A stretch of 29,584 nucleotides of DNA from DATDOR01 sp035512695 (lineage in GTDB: Bacteria; Chloroflexota; Anaerolineae; Anaerolineales; JABWBV01): NCBI GenBank assembly GCA_035512695.1, contig DATKDL010000155.1, positions 1-29,584 on the forward strand. Direction: 5' to 3'. Positions within the stretch are counted from its first letter, which is position 1, and each line of letters opens with the position of its first letter. A program made the position numbers and the translations under genes. The notes below the pieces were generated by a model. It was not told the DNA's origin. It made no database searches and saw nothing but the letters and a program-made list of their open reading frames with translations. This document shows positions 20,911 to 29,191 of the stretch, in pieces.

Positions 20911-23255
20911 CCCTCACTCTCAATTGCCGCAAAAAAGCACACCGCCTTCCCCCGATCGTCGTCCATGATCAGTTCGAGGCGGCAGCCGGGGCGGACGGTC
21001 TCGACGTCGATCAGGTGCAGGCTGGTCCGCAGGGCCCCGGCTCGCTCGCCGAGTTCTTCCGGCAGATAGGATTCGACGACATTCTCGGAATCGTAGAAGA
21101 ACTTCCGGTCGAAGATGACGTCCGGATCCTCCAGGAAGATGGCCAGCGGATAGGTGTTCGATTCCATCAGGTCCTGGAAGAAATGGGTCCCGAAAGAGGG
21201 TTCGGGAGCCGGGCCGATGTCGGCGCCGGTCAGCTCGATCAGGGCGCGGGCGTTGAAGATGTCGGAATACCCGACCTTGACCCCCAGTTCCAGGTTGGAA
21301 GTGCCCCAGCGGCCCGGGCCGATGCAGATATAGACCTGGTCCTGCAGGGCCTTGTTGAGCTTCCCGATCGCCCGCCCCACCTGCAGGCGGTCGGCCTCGG
21401 TGGGCAGGCTGAAGTAGCCCTCGGCCGGGACATAGACGACGTAGCGGATCCCGGTAACGTGGCCGCGCGGCACCATCCGCTTCGTGGAGAAGACGATGTC
21501 GGCCTGGTCCAGCCCGGCGGGGAGCTGGACGTGGCTGTCCCGGATCTGGCTCTGCGGGCGGCACTGCAGGATCGAGATGCGCACATCGGGATGGGTCGTG
21601 CGAGCGTCCGTGATCCGGATGGCAAATTCCATGTCGACCGGGCTCTGGTAATGCTTCTCCAGGGTCTTAAGCAAGCGGCGCATCCGGTCCGGGAACGGGG
21701 TGCGGCGCAGCAGGTCGTCGAAGGTGATGACCAGCCGGTCCGTCCCGCTGTCGAGCAGGTTGCTGCGGATCGGGGAGAGAAAGCCGTCCTTGTAGACCTG
21801 GGCCACGTAGCGCAGGATCGGATAGCGGGCGTTGAGCACTTCGGAGACCGGGAGCGTCTTGAACTCGTTGGCCTCCAGGTCGATCACGTCGACGGACTGT
21901 TGGGAGTAGCGCATGATCGCCTGGGAGGAGGTCTCGGGCCGCAGGGTCGGGTGCGAGAGGGCGACCAGCCGGGGGTAGTCGTTCGCAACCGTGTCGACCG
22001 CCCGGGTCCCCAGCCCCCAGACGAGCCGCAGAAAGCCGTCGTCGCGGTTGATGCGGGTCGACCAGCGGTACAGGTTGCGGCTGAAGGCCACTCCGGCGGC
22101 GTGCGGGAGGAGATACCGCTCGAACCGCTCCCCCTCGACGGCCTGGATCAGGATCGCCATGCGCTCGTCGTAGTCCTGCAGGCCCTTGCTGCGGCGGTAG
22201 ATCAGGGCGTCCGGGTTGAGGGTGCTGGCGTAGACGCTTGCGATCGCCCGAGTGAGGAACTGCAGGTTCTCCTCCGGCGTCCCCTGGTTCGGGCAGAAAA
22301 AGCTCTCATATTTCCCGGCGAACGACGTCCCGAAGTTGTCCTCCAGCTGGCTCGACGAGCGGACGATGACCGGGTGGGGGCTGAGGCGTTCGAGCATCTC
22401 TCCCAGGCGCTCGAGGATATCGCGCGGGAACTCGCCCGCCAGGTACTGCTCCCAGATGACCGGGTACTCGGCCCGGATCTCCTCCTCGCTCTTGTACTTC
22501 TGGCGGTTCCACTGCATCAGCCCGTTGCGGGTCATGAAGGTGTACATCAGGTCGGCGCCGAGGAAGTAGGAGATGGGGACGTGGAGACTCTCCCGGACGT
22601 CCTCGTCGCCTTTTTCCTTCAGGATGGCCTCCGCCAGCAGCATCCCGGCGGCCTTCCCGCCGATCTTGCCGTACCCGATCTTGTGCTTGAGGATCGCTTC
22701 CAGCGCGTCGATGCTGAACCAGTCCTTGGCGATCCGGACGTACTCGAGCTGGTCGCTGATCATGGCCCGGATCAGGACGACCTTGATCTCCTCCAGGATG
22801 GCCTGGTTCTTCTCCTGCTCCTCGGGCGGCATCTGGAGGATGGCGCGGGCCTGGTCGAAGAGCATGTACTTGGGCGAGAGCTCGGGGCTGAAGGAGAGGG
22901 CGACCTCCTGCTCGTGGCCGCGGTTGGCCAGCGAGTTGATGACGATCTGCTCGAACAGCTCGTAGGGCAGGTTGGTGGCGAAGTAGAAATCGGTCAGGTG
23001 TTCGCGCACGCGGTGGACGCGGGTGTCCCAGACCGTGGCCGGCTCTTCTCCGTACGGATCGGCCAGCCCCTCGCGCTTTTGGGAAAGGATGGCCTGCTCC
23101 CGCACGATCTCCTCCAGCTCGTTCGGGGAGATGACCCCCATCTTGTCCAGCTCGGCGCGCATCTCCTCCCGGATCCGGTCGGCCAGGATCGGATACTCAG
23201 CCAGCGCAAGCGAGACGCGGAGGATCGGGTCGGTTCGGGGGGAGGGGAAGGTCAT
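20886..23255 (-). CDS. PEP synthase/pyruvate phosphate dikinase N-domain protein
   Basis: The 789-residue product carries the ATP-grasp nucleotide-binding domain of pyruvate,phosphate dikinase and PEP synthase: KIGGKAAGMLLAEAI near 208-222, VIVRSSSQLEDNFGTSFAGK near 305-325, and GLGTRAVDTVANDYPRLV later. It lacks the phospho-His swivelling motif (GGxTSHAAI) and the PEP/pyruvate TIM barrel. It has instead a C-terminal domain with ICIGPGRWGTSNLELGVKVGYSD, known in a set of uncharacterised PPDK-N proteins. It therefore probably phosphorylates something other than pyruvate. ATG 23255 lacks a Shine-Dalgarno and follows the 23261-23313 hairpin by 5 nt. The last eight residues (GENGRMGE) are encoded by the octamer palindrome. 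It lies between dnaN and the kinase gene. Confidence 0.85.
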   Translation of the reverse strand: MTFPSPRTDPILRVSLALAEYPILADRIREEMRAELDKMGVISPNELEEIVREQAILSQKREGLADPYGEEPATVWDTRVHRVREHLTDFYFATNLPYELFEQIVINSLANRGHEQEVALSFSPELSPKYMLFDQARAILQMPPEEQEKNQAILEEIKVVLIRAMISDQLEYVRIAKDWFSIDALEAILKHKIGYGKIGGKAAGMLLAEAILKEKGDEDVRESLHVPISYFLGADLMYTFMTRNGLMQWNRQKYKSEEEIRAEYPVIWEQYLAGEFPRDILERLGEMLERLSPHPVIVRSSSQLEDNFGTSFAGKYESFFCPNQGTPEENLQFLTRAIASVYASTLNPDALIYRRSKGLQDYDERMAILIQAVEGERFERYLLPHAAGVAFSRNLYRWSTRINRDDGFLRLVWGLGTRAVDTVANDYPRLVALSHPTLRPETSSQAIMRYSQQSVDVIDLEANEFKTLPVSEVLNARYPILRYVAQVYKDGFLSPIRSNLLDSGTDRLVITFDDLLRRTPFPDRMRRLLKTLEKHYQSPVDMEFAIRITDARTTHPDVRISILQCRPQSQIRDSHVQLPAGLDQADIVFSTKRMVPRGHVTGIRYVVYVPAEGYFSLPTEADRLQVGRAIGKLNKALQDQVYICIGPGRWGTSNLELGVKVGYSDIFNARALIELTGADIGPAPEPSFGTHFFQDLMESNTYPLAIFLEDPDVIFDRKFFYDSENVVESYLPEELGERAGALRTSLHLIDVETVRPGCRLELIMDDDRGKAVCFFAAIESEGENGRMGE

Positions 23256-23260
23256 AATGA

Positions 23261-23313
23261 GGAAAAGTTGAATACAGGCCGGGGCTTTGCCCCGGCCTGT
23301 ATTCAACTTTTCC
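23261..23313. terminator. Hairpin between dnaN and the ATP-grasp gene
   Basis: A perfect 25-bp stem (23261-23285 with 23289-23313) with a TTT loop. It begins 5 nt after the dnaN stop and ends 5 nt before the ATG of the next gene, so it is either a dnaN terminator or a leader hairpin of the ATP-grasp gene. Confidence 0.8.
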
Positions 23314-23318
23314 GTAAA

Positions 23319-24452
23319 TTAAAAATGCATCGGCATAATGACGTGCAAAAACCCGTCGTTCCCGCCGAGGGGGCGGACGACGCCGGGGCTGGAGGACTGG
23401 GTGGTCTCGAGGGCGACGTTGGGGGTGCCGACGACTTCGAGGACGTCGCGCAGGTAGCGGACGTTGAAGGCGATCAGCAGCGGCGGGCCTTCGATCGTGG
23501 CGTCGACGACGGTCTCGTTCTGGCCGGTCTCCTCAGACTGGGCGAAGATCTCGACCGTGCCGGGGGCCATTTCCTCCTCGCCGGGCTTGATGCTGATCCG
23601 GGCGATGTGCGAGCTCTCGCGGGCGAAGATCTCGGCCTGGCGGCAGGCTTTGAGCAGGGCCTCGGTCGAGATGACCGAGCGGGTGTCGTATTTGACCGGG
23701 ACGACCTGCTCGAAATCGGGGAAGGAGCCTTCGATCAGCTGGGAGGTCAGCTCGACGTCCTTGTGCCGGAAGACGACCTGGCCGCGTCCGCGCGGCATCG
23801 CCATGGTGACCATTTCGCTCCCGTCGCCGGCGATGCGGGCCAGCTCGGTCAGGGCCCGGGCGGGGATGATGATCCGGACCGGCTCGGAGACCTCGGAGGA
23901 GAGTTCGGCCTTGCGGATCGAGAGCCGGAAGCCGTCGGCGGCGGCCATCCGGATAGTGTTTCCTTCGACTTCCACCAGCACGCCGGTCAGGACCGGCCGG
24001 GCCTCGTCCTGCGAGGCGGCGAAGGCGACCTGGTGGATCATCTCCTTCAGATCGGAGACGTTGATCTGGAGACCTTCGCTCAGATCGGGGGCCGGCATGG
24101 GTGGGAACTCCTGGGGGTCGATGCACTTGATATCCGTGTTGGTCGTCCCGCAGGAGACGTGGAGCTTCTGGGTGCTCTCCTCGAGGTCCATCAGGACGTG
24201 GTCCTTGGGCAGGGTGGCGACCAGGTCGGAGATCGTGCGGGCCGGGATGGTGGTGGAGCCTTCGCGCTCGATCTTGGCCCCGATCCAGGTCGTGATCCCG
24301 AGCTCGAGGTTGGTGGCGGAGAGGCGCAGCCGGCCGTCGTCTGTGGCGGCGAGGACGTTGGCGAGCACCGGCAGGGTGCTGCGCGGCGAGACGGCGCGAG
24401 AGACGATGTTCAGCCCGTACGCGAGGTTTTCCTGCAGAATGGATACCTTCAT
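23319..24452 (-). CDS. dnaN: DNA polymerase III subunit beta (sliding clamp)
   Basis: The clamp tethers polymerase III to DNA and recruits repair factors. The 377-residue product matches the family length (about 370-380) with three clamp domains. MKVSILQENLAYGLNIVSRAVSPRSTLPVLANVL is the standard N-terminus with the S-x-x-x-x-LPVL segment, and the C-terminus ends in LHVIMPMHF, like the P-M-R-L-type end that lines the peptide-binding pocket. The ATG at 24452 is supported by AGGAG 8-9 nt upstream. dnaA and recF are not adjacent, so this is not the usual origin cluster. A 24-bp hairpin and a TATACT element lie upstream, and a hairpin follows the stop. Confidence 0.96.
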   Translation of the reverse strand: MKVSILQENLAYGLNIVSRAVSPRSTLPVLANVLAATDDGRLRLSATNLELGITTWIGAKIEREGSTTIPARTISDLVATLPKDHVLMDLEESTQKLHVSCGTTNTDIKCIDPQEFPPMPAPDLSEGLQINVSDLKEMIHQVAFAASQDEARPVLTGVLVEVEGNTIRMAAADGFRLSIRKAELSSEVSEPVRIIIPARALTELARIAGDGSEMVTMAMPRGRGQVVFRHKDVELTSQLIEGSFPDFEQVVPVKYDTRSVISTEALLKACRQAEIFARESSHIARISIKPGEEEMAPGTVEIFAQSEETGQNETVVDATIEGPPLLIAFNVRYLRDVLEVVGTPNVALETTQSSSPGVVRPLGGNDGFLHVIMPMHF

Positions 24453-24475
24453 GGAGGACTCTCCTGGATGAGGCT

Positions 24476-24526
24476 TTCCGAAAATGGGGCTGCGCCGGCT
24501 GCGCCGGCGCAGCCCCATTTTCGGAA
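24476..24526 (-). promoter_or_regulatory. 5'-UTR hairpin upstream of dnaN
   Basis: A perfect 24-bp stem (24476-24499 with 24503-24526) with a TGC loop lies between TATACT at 24560-24555 and the dnaN ribosome-binding site, so it should be in the dnaN leader RNA. The divergent gene to its right starts 200 bp away. Confidence 0.75.
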
Positions 24527-24554
24527 GGTTGGCATGGCCCGGCGATTTAAAAAA

Positions 24555-24560
24555 AGTATA
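24555..24560 (-). promoter_or_regulatory. Candidate -10 of dnaN
   Basis: TATACT on the minus strand, followed by an AT-rich stretch and then the leader hairpin. The expected transcription start is about 24548, roughly 95 nt before the ATG. No good -35 is visible. Confidence 0.45.
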
Positions 24561-24681
24561 CATCGGGAAGATCGAAATGACCACCTCTGCGCCGATTTTT
24601 TACCGTCCACGCCCGATTCGAGGCCCGTCCGGGAACGAAATCGGGGTGGGAGGTGTAAATAGGGTGAACGGATCTTTGCAG

Positions 24682-24710
24682 GTGACTGTCACTGGGGGTG
24701 TGACTGTCAC
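24682..24710 (+). promoter_or_regulatory. Paired palindromes upstream of the lipoprotein gene, candidate operator
   Basis: GTGACTGTCAC, an odd-length palindrome, occurs twice (24682-24692 and 24700-24710) with centres 18 bp apart. The pair can also fold as a 12-bp hairpin with one mismatch. It ends 6 nt before the GGAG ribosome-binding site of the lipoprotein gene, so a bound protein or the RNA fold could control that gene. The rest of 24561-24681 holds no recognised feature. Confidence 0.5.
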
Positions 24711-24726
24711 CTTATTGGAGATAACG

Positions 24727-25260
24727 ATGAACAAATCGCACCTGCTCTTCCTTTTCACCGTCCTGGTCTCCTTCCTCCTCACCGCCTGCAGCACCCCGGC
24801 GGCCGCTTCCGGGAGCGAGAACCTGGGGAAAGGCCCGGTATCGACCGGCCAGGCCGCCTGTCCGGTCACGCAGCCGCCCGCCGAGCCCTTCGTCCCGCCA
24901 AAGCCCTGGCCGGAGACGTATCCCTATGCGGGCCGCGTCTGGTACGGCAGCGCCGGCCTGTGGACCGCCCTGCCCGAGGATGGGGAATGGCGCCAGCTGC
25001 TCTACGGCGATAAGTTCTGGTGGTGGAGCGAAGAATTCGACGTCGAGGAGGACTCGACCCCCAACCTCGTCATAAGCGCCCGGCGGCTGGACGGAAAAGC
25101 TCCCGAGGTCCTCACCGACGAAGCGACCAACGGCTACCACGACTCCTTCAACTGGGCCATGCTGATGGGGCTGACGGTCGAAACACCCGGCTGCTGGGAG
25201 ATCACGGGGGAATACGCCGGGCACACGCTTTCGATCGTCGTCTGGATCCCGGCAGAATAA
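24727..25260 (+). CDS. Small lipoprotein of unknown function
   Basis: The 177-residue product has a lipoprotein signal (MNKSHLLFLFTVLVSFLLTAC, with Cys21 in lipobox LTAC) and a short Ala/Ser/Pro linker. An extracellular domain follows with several aromatic residues (WYGSAGLWTALPEDGEWRQLL near 75-95, KFWWWSEEFD near 98-107) and an ending GCWEITGEYAGHTLSIVVWI. The family is not named with confidence; the domain looks beta-rich. GGAG lies 6 nt upstream of the ATG. The ORF is open further upstream, but those codons carry no signal peptide and have no ribosome-binding site. Two palindromes lie directly upstream and a bidirectional terminator follows. Confidence 0.85.
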   Translation: MNKSHLLFLFTVLVSFLLTACSTPAAASGSENLGKGPVSTGQAACPVTQPPAEPFVPPKPWPETYPYAGRVWYGSAGLWTALPEDGEWRQLLYGDKFWWWSEEFDVEEDSTPNLVISARRLDGKAPEVLTDEATNGYHDSFNWAMLMGLTVETPGCWEITGEYAGHTLSIVVWIPAE

Positions 25261-25262
25261 GC

Positions 25263-25329
25263 AAAAAGAGCGGCGGCCGGGGGCTTGCGAAGGTGAAAAC
25301 TTCGCAAGCCCCCGGCCGCCGCTCTTTTT
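25263..25329. terminator. Bidirectional terminator with 30-bp stem
   Basis: A perfect 30-bp stem (25263-25292 with 25300-25329), 7-nt loop, A5/T5 tracts inside the stem and further T beyond. It lies between convergent genes. Confidence 0.92.
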
Positions 25330-27282
25330 TTACATTCTCAATAGATTTACGATCGCACTGATCAGGATCGACAACCCGATCAACCCCGCAATCACGCCCA
25401 CGGCGATCACCCACGGCGACAGCCGGGCCTCCCCCTCCGGGGCTTCCCCCTCGGCCAGCTTGCGGACCGTCTCGGCGACTTGCTTCGCAAGCTTCGGGAG
25501 CGAGCTCGGGTCGGTATCGACCCAGACCCAGCCCGGCGACCGCATGGGGACGACGATCCGGGTCCCCGGAAACTCCTTCAACCAGATCCGCAGCGCCTCC
25601 GGCGGGTTCGCCGCCATCGCCGCCGGCAGGACGACGGCGCCGGCGCTGGTCAGGTCCGCTCCCGGGATCCCGCCGCCGGCGAAATGGACCGCCACCGGGA
25701 TCTCCTCCGCCTCCTCCCGGATGGCGGCCACGACCGGCCCGGTAAAGGCCTCGTTCCCCGGGTCGAGCACCAGGACGGGGAACAGGCTGTGCTTCTCCGC
25801 CAGCGCCTGCGCAGACTGCCGCCCGTCCGCCCGCAGGACACCCCAGTGATAGACCAGCAGGAGGCCGAACAGGACCAGGTTCTTCCCCATCCCGGCGATC
25901 GCTTCACCGGAATCGGGCGGCTGTTCGCCGAGCACCTGGCTGAGCAGCTGGAAGATCAGCCCGCCCGCGCTGACCATGACCCCGACTACCCCCACGAAGA
26001 CGGCCAGGTACAGGTAAGCTTTGCGGACCAACGACCGGCGCGCCCGCTCGCCGGCCTCGCCGCCGGCCAGCGCCTGGGTGTTGAGCTCGAGCCAGGGCCG
26101 GATCCACAGCGGCAGCCCGACCGCCAGCGCCGCCAGGCTCCCGGCCAGCCGGTTCCGGGCGACCGGGCCGGTCAGGCCCTGTCCCCCGGTCAGGTACGCG
26201 ACGATGAAATCCCCGAGCGACTGCAGCGCGGTGAACGAGACGATTAGCCCGACGAAGGCCAGGATCGACCGGTACAGCCGCCAGAGCGACTCCCGCCGCG
26301 GCGCCTCCGGGATCTCCTCCCGGTCGGTCCGCACGACCCGCGCAAAATAAAACCACAATCCGGCAAACGGCAGCAGCGCGGCCAGCGACGACGTGTTCTC
26401 CACCATCCAGTCCGATAGCGAGACCCGCCGGCCCAGCAAGACCTGCAGCGTCGCATAAATAATTTCGCCCGACACCGCCAACACCGTCCCGAGCCCGACC
26501 AGCAGCAGCAGGTACAAAAAGACCTGCCGGAAAAGCGACAGCCCCTCCTCCTCGTTCTCGAGCGATTCCTGCACCGTCCGCCAGGCCGACCACCACAGCA
26601 CGGCCCCGAAGACGCCCAACGAAAGGCCATTGGCGAGCGGCGCAAGGGCGTTGATGTTCGGCGGGCCAAAGCCCTCCAGGACGAAGCGGCCCAGCTGCTG
26701 GACCCCGACCACGAGCAGCCCAAGCGCATACGCCACCAGGGCATATCGGAAGACCCGCCGGACCGTGACCAGGTTCTCCAGCGAGTGGACCGGGCGATCG
26801 CCATCCGGGTCCGGGATGCCGGCGCGCCAGTCCGCCCGCAGAACGGTGAGGATGTACACCGCCAGCCCGGCGTTCATCAGCACGGCGATCCCGTTGTCGA
26901 TCAAGGTCTGCCCGAAACCGACCATGACTTGCTCCGCCTGCAGCCCGATCAGGTCCACCAGGAAGCGGTTCAGGACGGCCAGCGCGTTCTGGAAGACCGG
27001 CAGGAGCAGACCGAGCAGCAGACCGTACAGGAAAATCGCCCGCACCCCCGAGCCGCGCTCGTCCGGCTGCCGGTCGATCCGGCGCTGGGCCAGCCACCAA
27101 TGCAGCAGGAAGACGGGCAGCCCGACGATGATCGTCGCCAGCGCGCCCGCCAGCTGGGAAGCCCCCCCGCCGACCCGGCCCGTATCCAGCATGGCGCGCA
27201 GCAAATTGATTACGCCCCACAGGACGACTTCGAGGCTGATCGCGGTGACAAGGTAGATGTAAAGGCGGCGAATGGTTCTCAC
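25330..27282 (-). CDS. Large multi-pass membrane protein with repeated DUF5671-like units
   Basis: The 650-residue product starts MRTIRRLYIYLVTAISLEVV and has roughly 13-15 membrane spans. They are grouped in about five units that each begin with a basic/aromatic helix start (RRLYIYLV, VRRVFRYALV, LFRQVFLYLL, LWRLYRSILA, VRKAYLYLAV), as in DUF5671-type repeats (from memory). Between the last repeat and a final span is a soluble Rossmann-like section (about 495-620: SLFPVLVLDPGNEAFTGPVV, TSAGAVVLPAAMA, TRIVVPMRSPGW). A C-terminal span ends LISAIVNLLRM. Start is GTG 27282, with GGAGG 6 nt upstream, directly behind the hairpin at 27293-27341. Function unknown; the soluble part looks like a sensor or effector domain, which is inference. 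Confidence 0.8.
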   Translation of the reverse strand: MRTIRRLYIYLVTAISLEVVLWGVINLLRAMLDTGRVGGGASQLAGALATIIVGLPVFLLHWWLAQRRIDRQPDERGSGVRAIFLYGLLLGLLLPVFQNALAVLNRFLVDLIGLQAEQVMVGFGQTLIDNGIAVLMNAGLAVYILTVLRADWRAGIPDPDGDRPVHSLENLVTVRRVFRYALVAYALGLLVVGVQQLGRFVLEGFGPPNINALAPLANGLSLGVFGAVLWWSAWRTVQESLENEEEGLSLFRQVFLYLLLLVGLGTVLAVSGEIIYATLQVLLGRRVSLSDWMVENTSSLAALLPFAGLWFYFARVVRTDREEIPEAPRRESLWRLYRSILAFVGLIVSFTALQSLGDFIVAYLTGGQGLTGPVARNRLAGSLAALAVGLPLWIRPWLELNTQALAGGEAGERARRSLVRKAYLYLAVFVGVVGVMVSAGGLIFQLLSQVLGEQPPDSGEAIAGMGKNLVLFGLLLVYHWGVLRADGRQSAQALAEKHSLFPVLVLDPGNEAFTGPVVAAIREEAEEIPVAVHFAGGGIPGADLTSAGAVVLPAAMAANPPEALRIWLKEFPGTRIVVPMRSPGWVWVDTDPSSLPKLAKQVAETVRKLAEGEAPEGEARLSPWVIAVGVIAGLIGLSILISAIVNLLRM

Positions 27283-27292
27283 TTAAACCTCC

Positions 27293-27341
27293 AAAAAACT
27301 CCGCGTGAGCGGGGCCGCGCCCCGCTCACGCCGAGTTTTTT
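27293..27341. terminator. Hairpin adjoining the ribosome-binding site of the DUF5671-like gene
   Basis: A 23-bp stem (27293-27315 with 27319-27341) with one mismatch and a CGC loop. On the minus strand it ends in T6, directly followed by the GGAGG of the next gene. It ends transcription of the 27355-27822 gene, or is read through into the downstream gene. Confidence 0.8.
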
Positions 27342-27354
27342 GATACCTCCCCGT

Positions 27355-27822
27355 TCAGCGGGGAAGCTCTGCATACCAACCAAAATCCCAAAACGGATAC
27401 GGCATCATGACGATCTTCCACTCGCCCGCTTCCAGCTGCAGGACGGCCGTGTCGGGGTGGTCGAAGCCGGGGTCGAAGGGGCCGCTGCTGCCCTGGACGA
27501 CGGTCACGTCGACGACGGCCTCATCTTCGATCATTTCCGCCTCTCCGACGCGCAGTCCCGCGTTCTGGTGCGGGTCGACCCGGATAAAGAAGGTCCGGAA
27601 CTCGACGGATGAGGGCTTTCCTTCCCCGGCAGCCAGGTAACCGTAAGCCCGCTCGTAGTCCTCGCGGGTCAGCGCCAGGATATAGTTGTGGACGGCGGCC
27701 TCCGGGCTGCCGTCCGCGACGTAGTCCTGCCCGGACCGCCCGGTCGCAAAGAGGACCAGCGCCGTTACCACGAGCACGCCGATGAAGATCAGGATCCCGA
27801 ACAGAAATCGATCGTTTTTCAT
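27355..27822 (-). CDS. Small membrane-anchored NTF2-like protein
   Basis: The 155-residue product has one N-terminal membrane span (about 5-26, RFLFGILIFIGVLVVTALVLF) and an extracytoplasmic domain. In that domain GSPEAAVHNYILALTREDYERAYGYL (about 38-63) is the typical helix pair of the NTF2-like/DUF4878 fold. Beta strands follow (EFRTFFIRVD, AVVDVTVVQG, GEWKIVMMPYPFW). Such domains are often ligand-binding or accessory surface modules; the ligand here is unknown. Upstream is AAAGAG, a weak ribosome-binding site; the frame continues upstream but the codons fall in the hairpin. It lies between the glutamate dehydrogenase gene and the multi-pass membrane protein, with a hairpin on each side. 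Confidence 0.8.
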   Translation of the reverse strand: MKNDRFLFGILIFIGVLVVTALVLFATGRSGQDYVADGSPEAAVHNYILALTREDYERAYGYLAAGEGKPSSVEFRTFFIRVDPHQNAGLRVGEAEMIEDEAVVDVTVVQGSSGPFDPGFDHPDTAVLQLEAGEWKIVMMPYPFWDFGWYAELPR

Positions 27823-27834
27823 TTTTTTCTCTTT

Positions 27835-27885
27835 GTCGAATTTGAAGCCCCAGGGGGCTGCGCCCCCCGGGGCTTCAAATTCGAC
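27835..27885. terminator. Hairpin between gdhA and the NTF2-like gene
   Basis: A 24-bp stem (27835-27858 with 27862-27885) with one A-C mismatch and a TGC loop. It starts 1 nt after the gdhA stop codon and ends 12 nt before the next start codon. Confidence 0.8.
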
Positions 27886-27886
27886 C

Positions 27887-29176
27887 CTATTTAACCCAGC
27901 CGCGCAATTCCATCGCATCCACCACGCTGCGGATCCCGACCATATAGGCCGCATCACGGGTGTAGACCCCTTCCTGCTCGGTCATCCGCAGCACGTTCCG
28001 GAAGGCGCGGGTCATATTCTCGTCCAGCCGGTTGAGCACTTCTTCGCGGGTCCAGTAGAAGTTGATCTGGTTCTGGACGCCCTCGAAGTAGGAGACCGTC
28101 ACCCCGCCGGCGTTGCACAGGAAGTCCGGGATCACGAAGACGCCGTTTGCTTCCAGCACCTGGTCGGCCTCGATCGTGGTGGGGCCGTTGGCGCCCTCCG
28201 CCACGATCTTGACCCGGTCGCTGATCCGGTTGACGGTCTCTCCGTTGACCTGGCCCTCCAGCGCGGCCGGGATCAGGACGTCGACGTCCTTGGTGATCCA
28301 GGCGTCGCCGTCCTCGATCACGTATCCGTCTGCCACGGCCTTGCTCTTGTCGATCGTCCCGTAGACGTTGGTGATGCTCTGCAGGAAGTGCGGGTCGATC
28401 CCGTTCTCCTTGTAAGCGGTGAAGGGCTGCTTCTCGTCGAAGTCCCAGCATGAGACGCAGACGACTTTCCCGCCGAGCTGTTCGATGAACCCGATGGCGG
28501 CGTACTGGGCGACGTTGCCAAAGCCCTGGACGGCGGCGGTGCAGTTCTCCGGCTCGAGGCCGAGGTGTTTCATCGCCTCCCGGATCGTGTAGACGACCCC
28601 GAACCCGGTCGCTTCGGTCCGCCCGAGCGACCCGCCGCCGCCGACCGGCTTACCGGTGATGACGCCGGGCGTATACTCGCCGACCATTTTGGAATACTCG
28701 TCCATCATCCAGCTCATCATGCGCGGAGACGTCCCGACGTCGGGCGCCGGGACGTCCTGCATCGGGCCGATGTTGCGCCAGATCTGGCGGATGTAGCCGC
28801 GGCACAGGGCTTCCTGTTCGCCGATCGTCAGCGAGGAGGTCGAGATCGGGACACCGCCCTTGCCGCCCCCGAGCGGGATGTCGGCGACGGCGCATTTCCA
28901 GGTCATCCACATCGCCAGCGCCCGGACGGTGTCGAGCGTCTCGGACGGGTGGAATCGGATCCCGCCTTTGGCCGGACCGCGGGCATCGTTGTGCTGGACC
29001 CGGTAGCCGGTGAAGGTGCGCATCGTCCCGTCGTCCATCTCGACCGGGATCTGGAATTTGAATTCCCGCATCGGGTGGCGCAGGAATTCGCACACGTACG
29101 GATCGAGATTGAGCTTGTCGGCCACGTCATCGAACTGGGCCTGGGCCATCTCGAAGGCGTTGATGGTTTCGGACAT
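27887..29176 (-). CDS. gdhA: Glutamate dehydrogenase (Glu/Leu/Phe/Val family)
   Basis: It interconverts glutamate and 2-oxoglutarate plus ammonia with NAD(P). The 429-residue product has GPAKGGIRFHP near 67-77, MTWKCAVADIPLGGGKGGV at 91-109 (catalytic Lys106), the PAPDVGTS motif at 143-150 and the Rossmann loop QGFGNVAQ at 217-224. Length fits the hexameric short-chain glutamate dehydrogenases (about 415-430). Cofactor preference cannot be set from the sequence alone. Leu/Val specificity is possible but less likely given overall similarity. GGGAG lies 6-7 nt before the ATG. A TATAAT inside the end of gatB and a leader hairpin precede it, so it is probably transcribed independently of gatB. 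Confidence 0.93.
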   Translation of the reverse strand: MSETINAFEMAQAQFDDVADKLNLDPYVCEFLRHPMREFKFQIPVEMDDGTMRTFTGYRVQHNDARGPAKGGIRFHPSETLDTVRALAMWMTWKCAVADIPLGGGKGGVPISTSSLTIGEQEALCRGYIRQIWRNIGPMQDVPAPDVGTSPRMMSWMMDEYSKMVGEYTPGVITGKPVGGGGSLGRTEATGFGVVYTIREAMKHLGLEPENCTAAVQGFGNVAQYAAIGFIEQLGGKVVCVSCWDFDEKQPFTAYKENGIDPHFLQSITNVYGTIDKSKAVADGYVIEDGDAWITKDVDVLIPAALEGQVNGETVNRISDRVKIVAEGANGPTTIEADQVLEANGVFVIPDFLCNAGGVTVSYFEGVQNQINFYWTREEVLNRLDENMTRAFRNVLRMTEQEGVYTRDAAYMVGIRSVVDAMELRGWVK

Positions 29177-29191
29177 CGAGTCTCCCGTACA

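Noticed and set aside
18900..24662. A 5.8-kb open frame on the plus strand, antisense to the foldase end, kinase, ATP-grasp and dnaN genes.
   Set aside because: Its product is low-complexity and changes composition at each underlying gene boundary. The opposite strand has well-recognised families. It is a by-product of high-GC codon structure.
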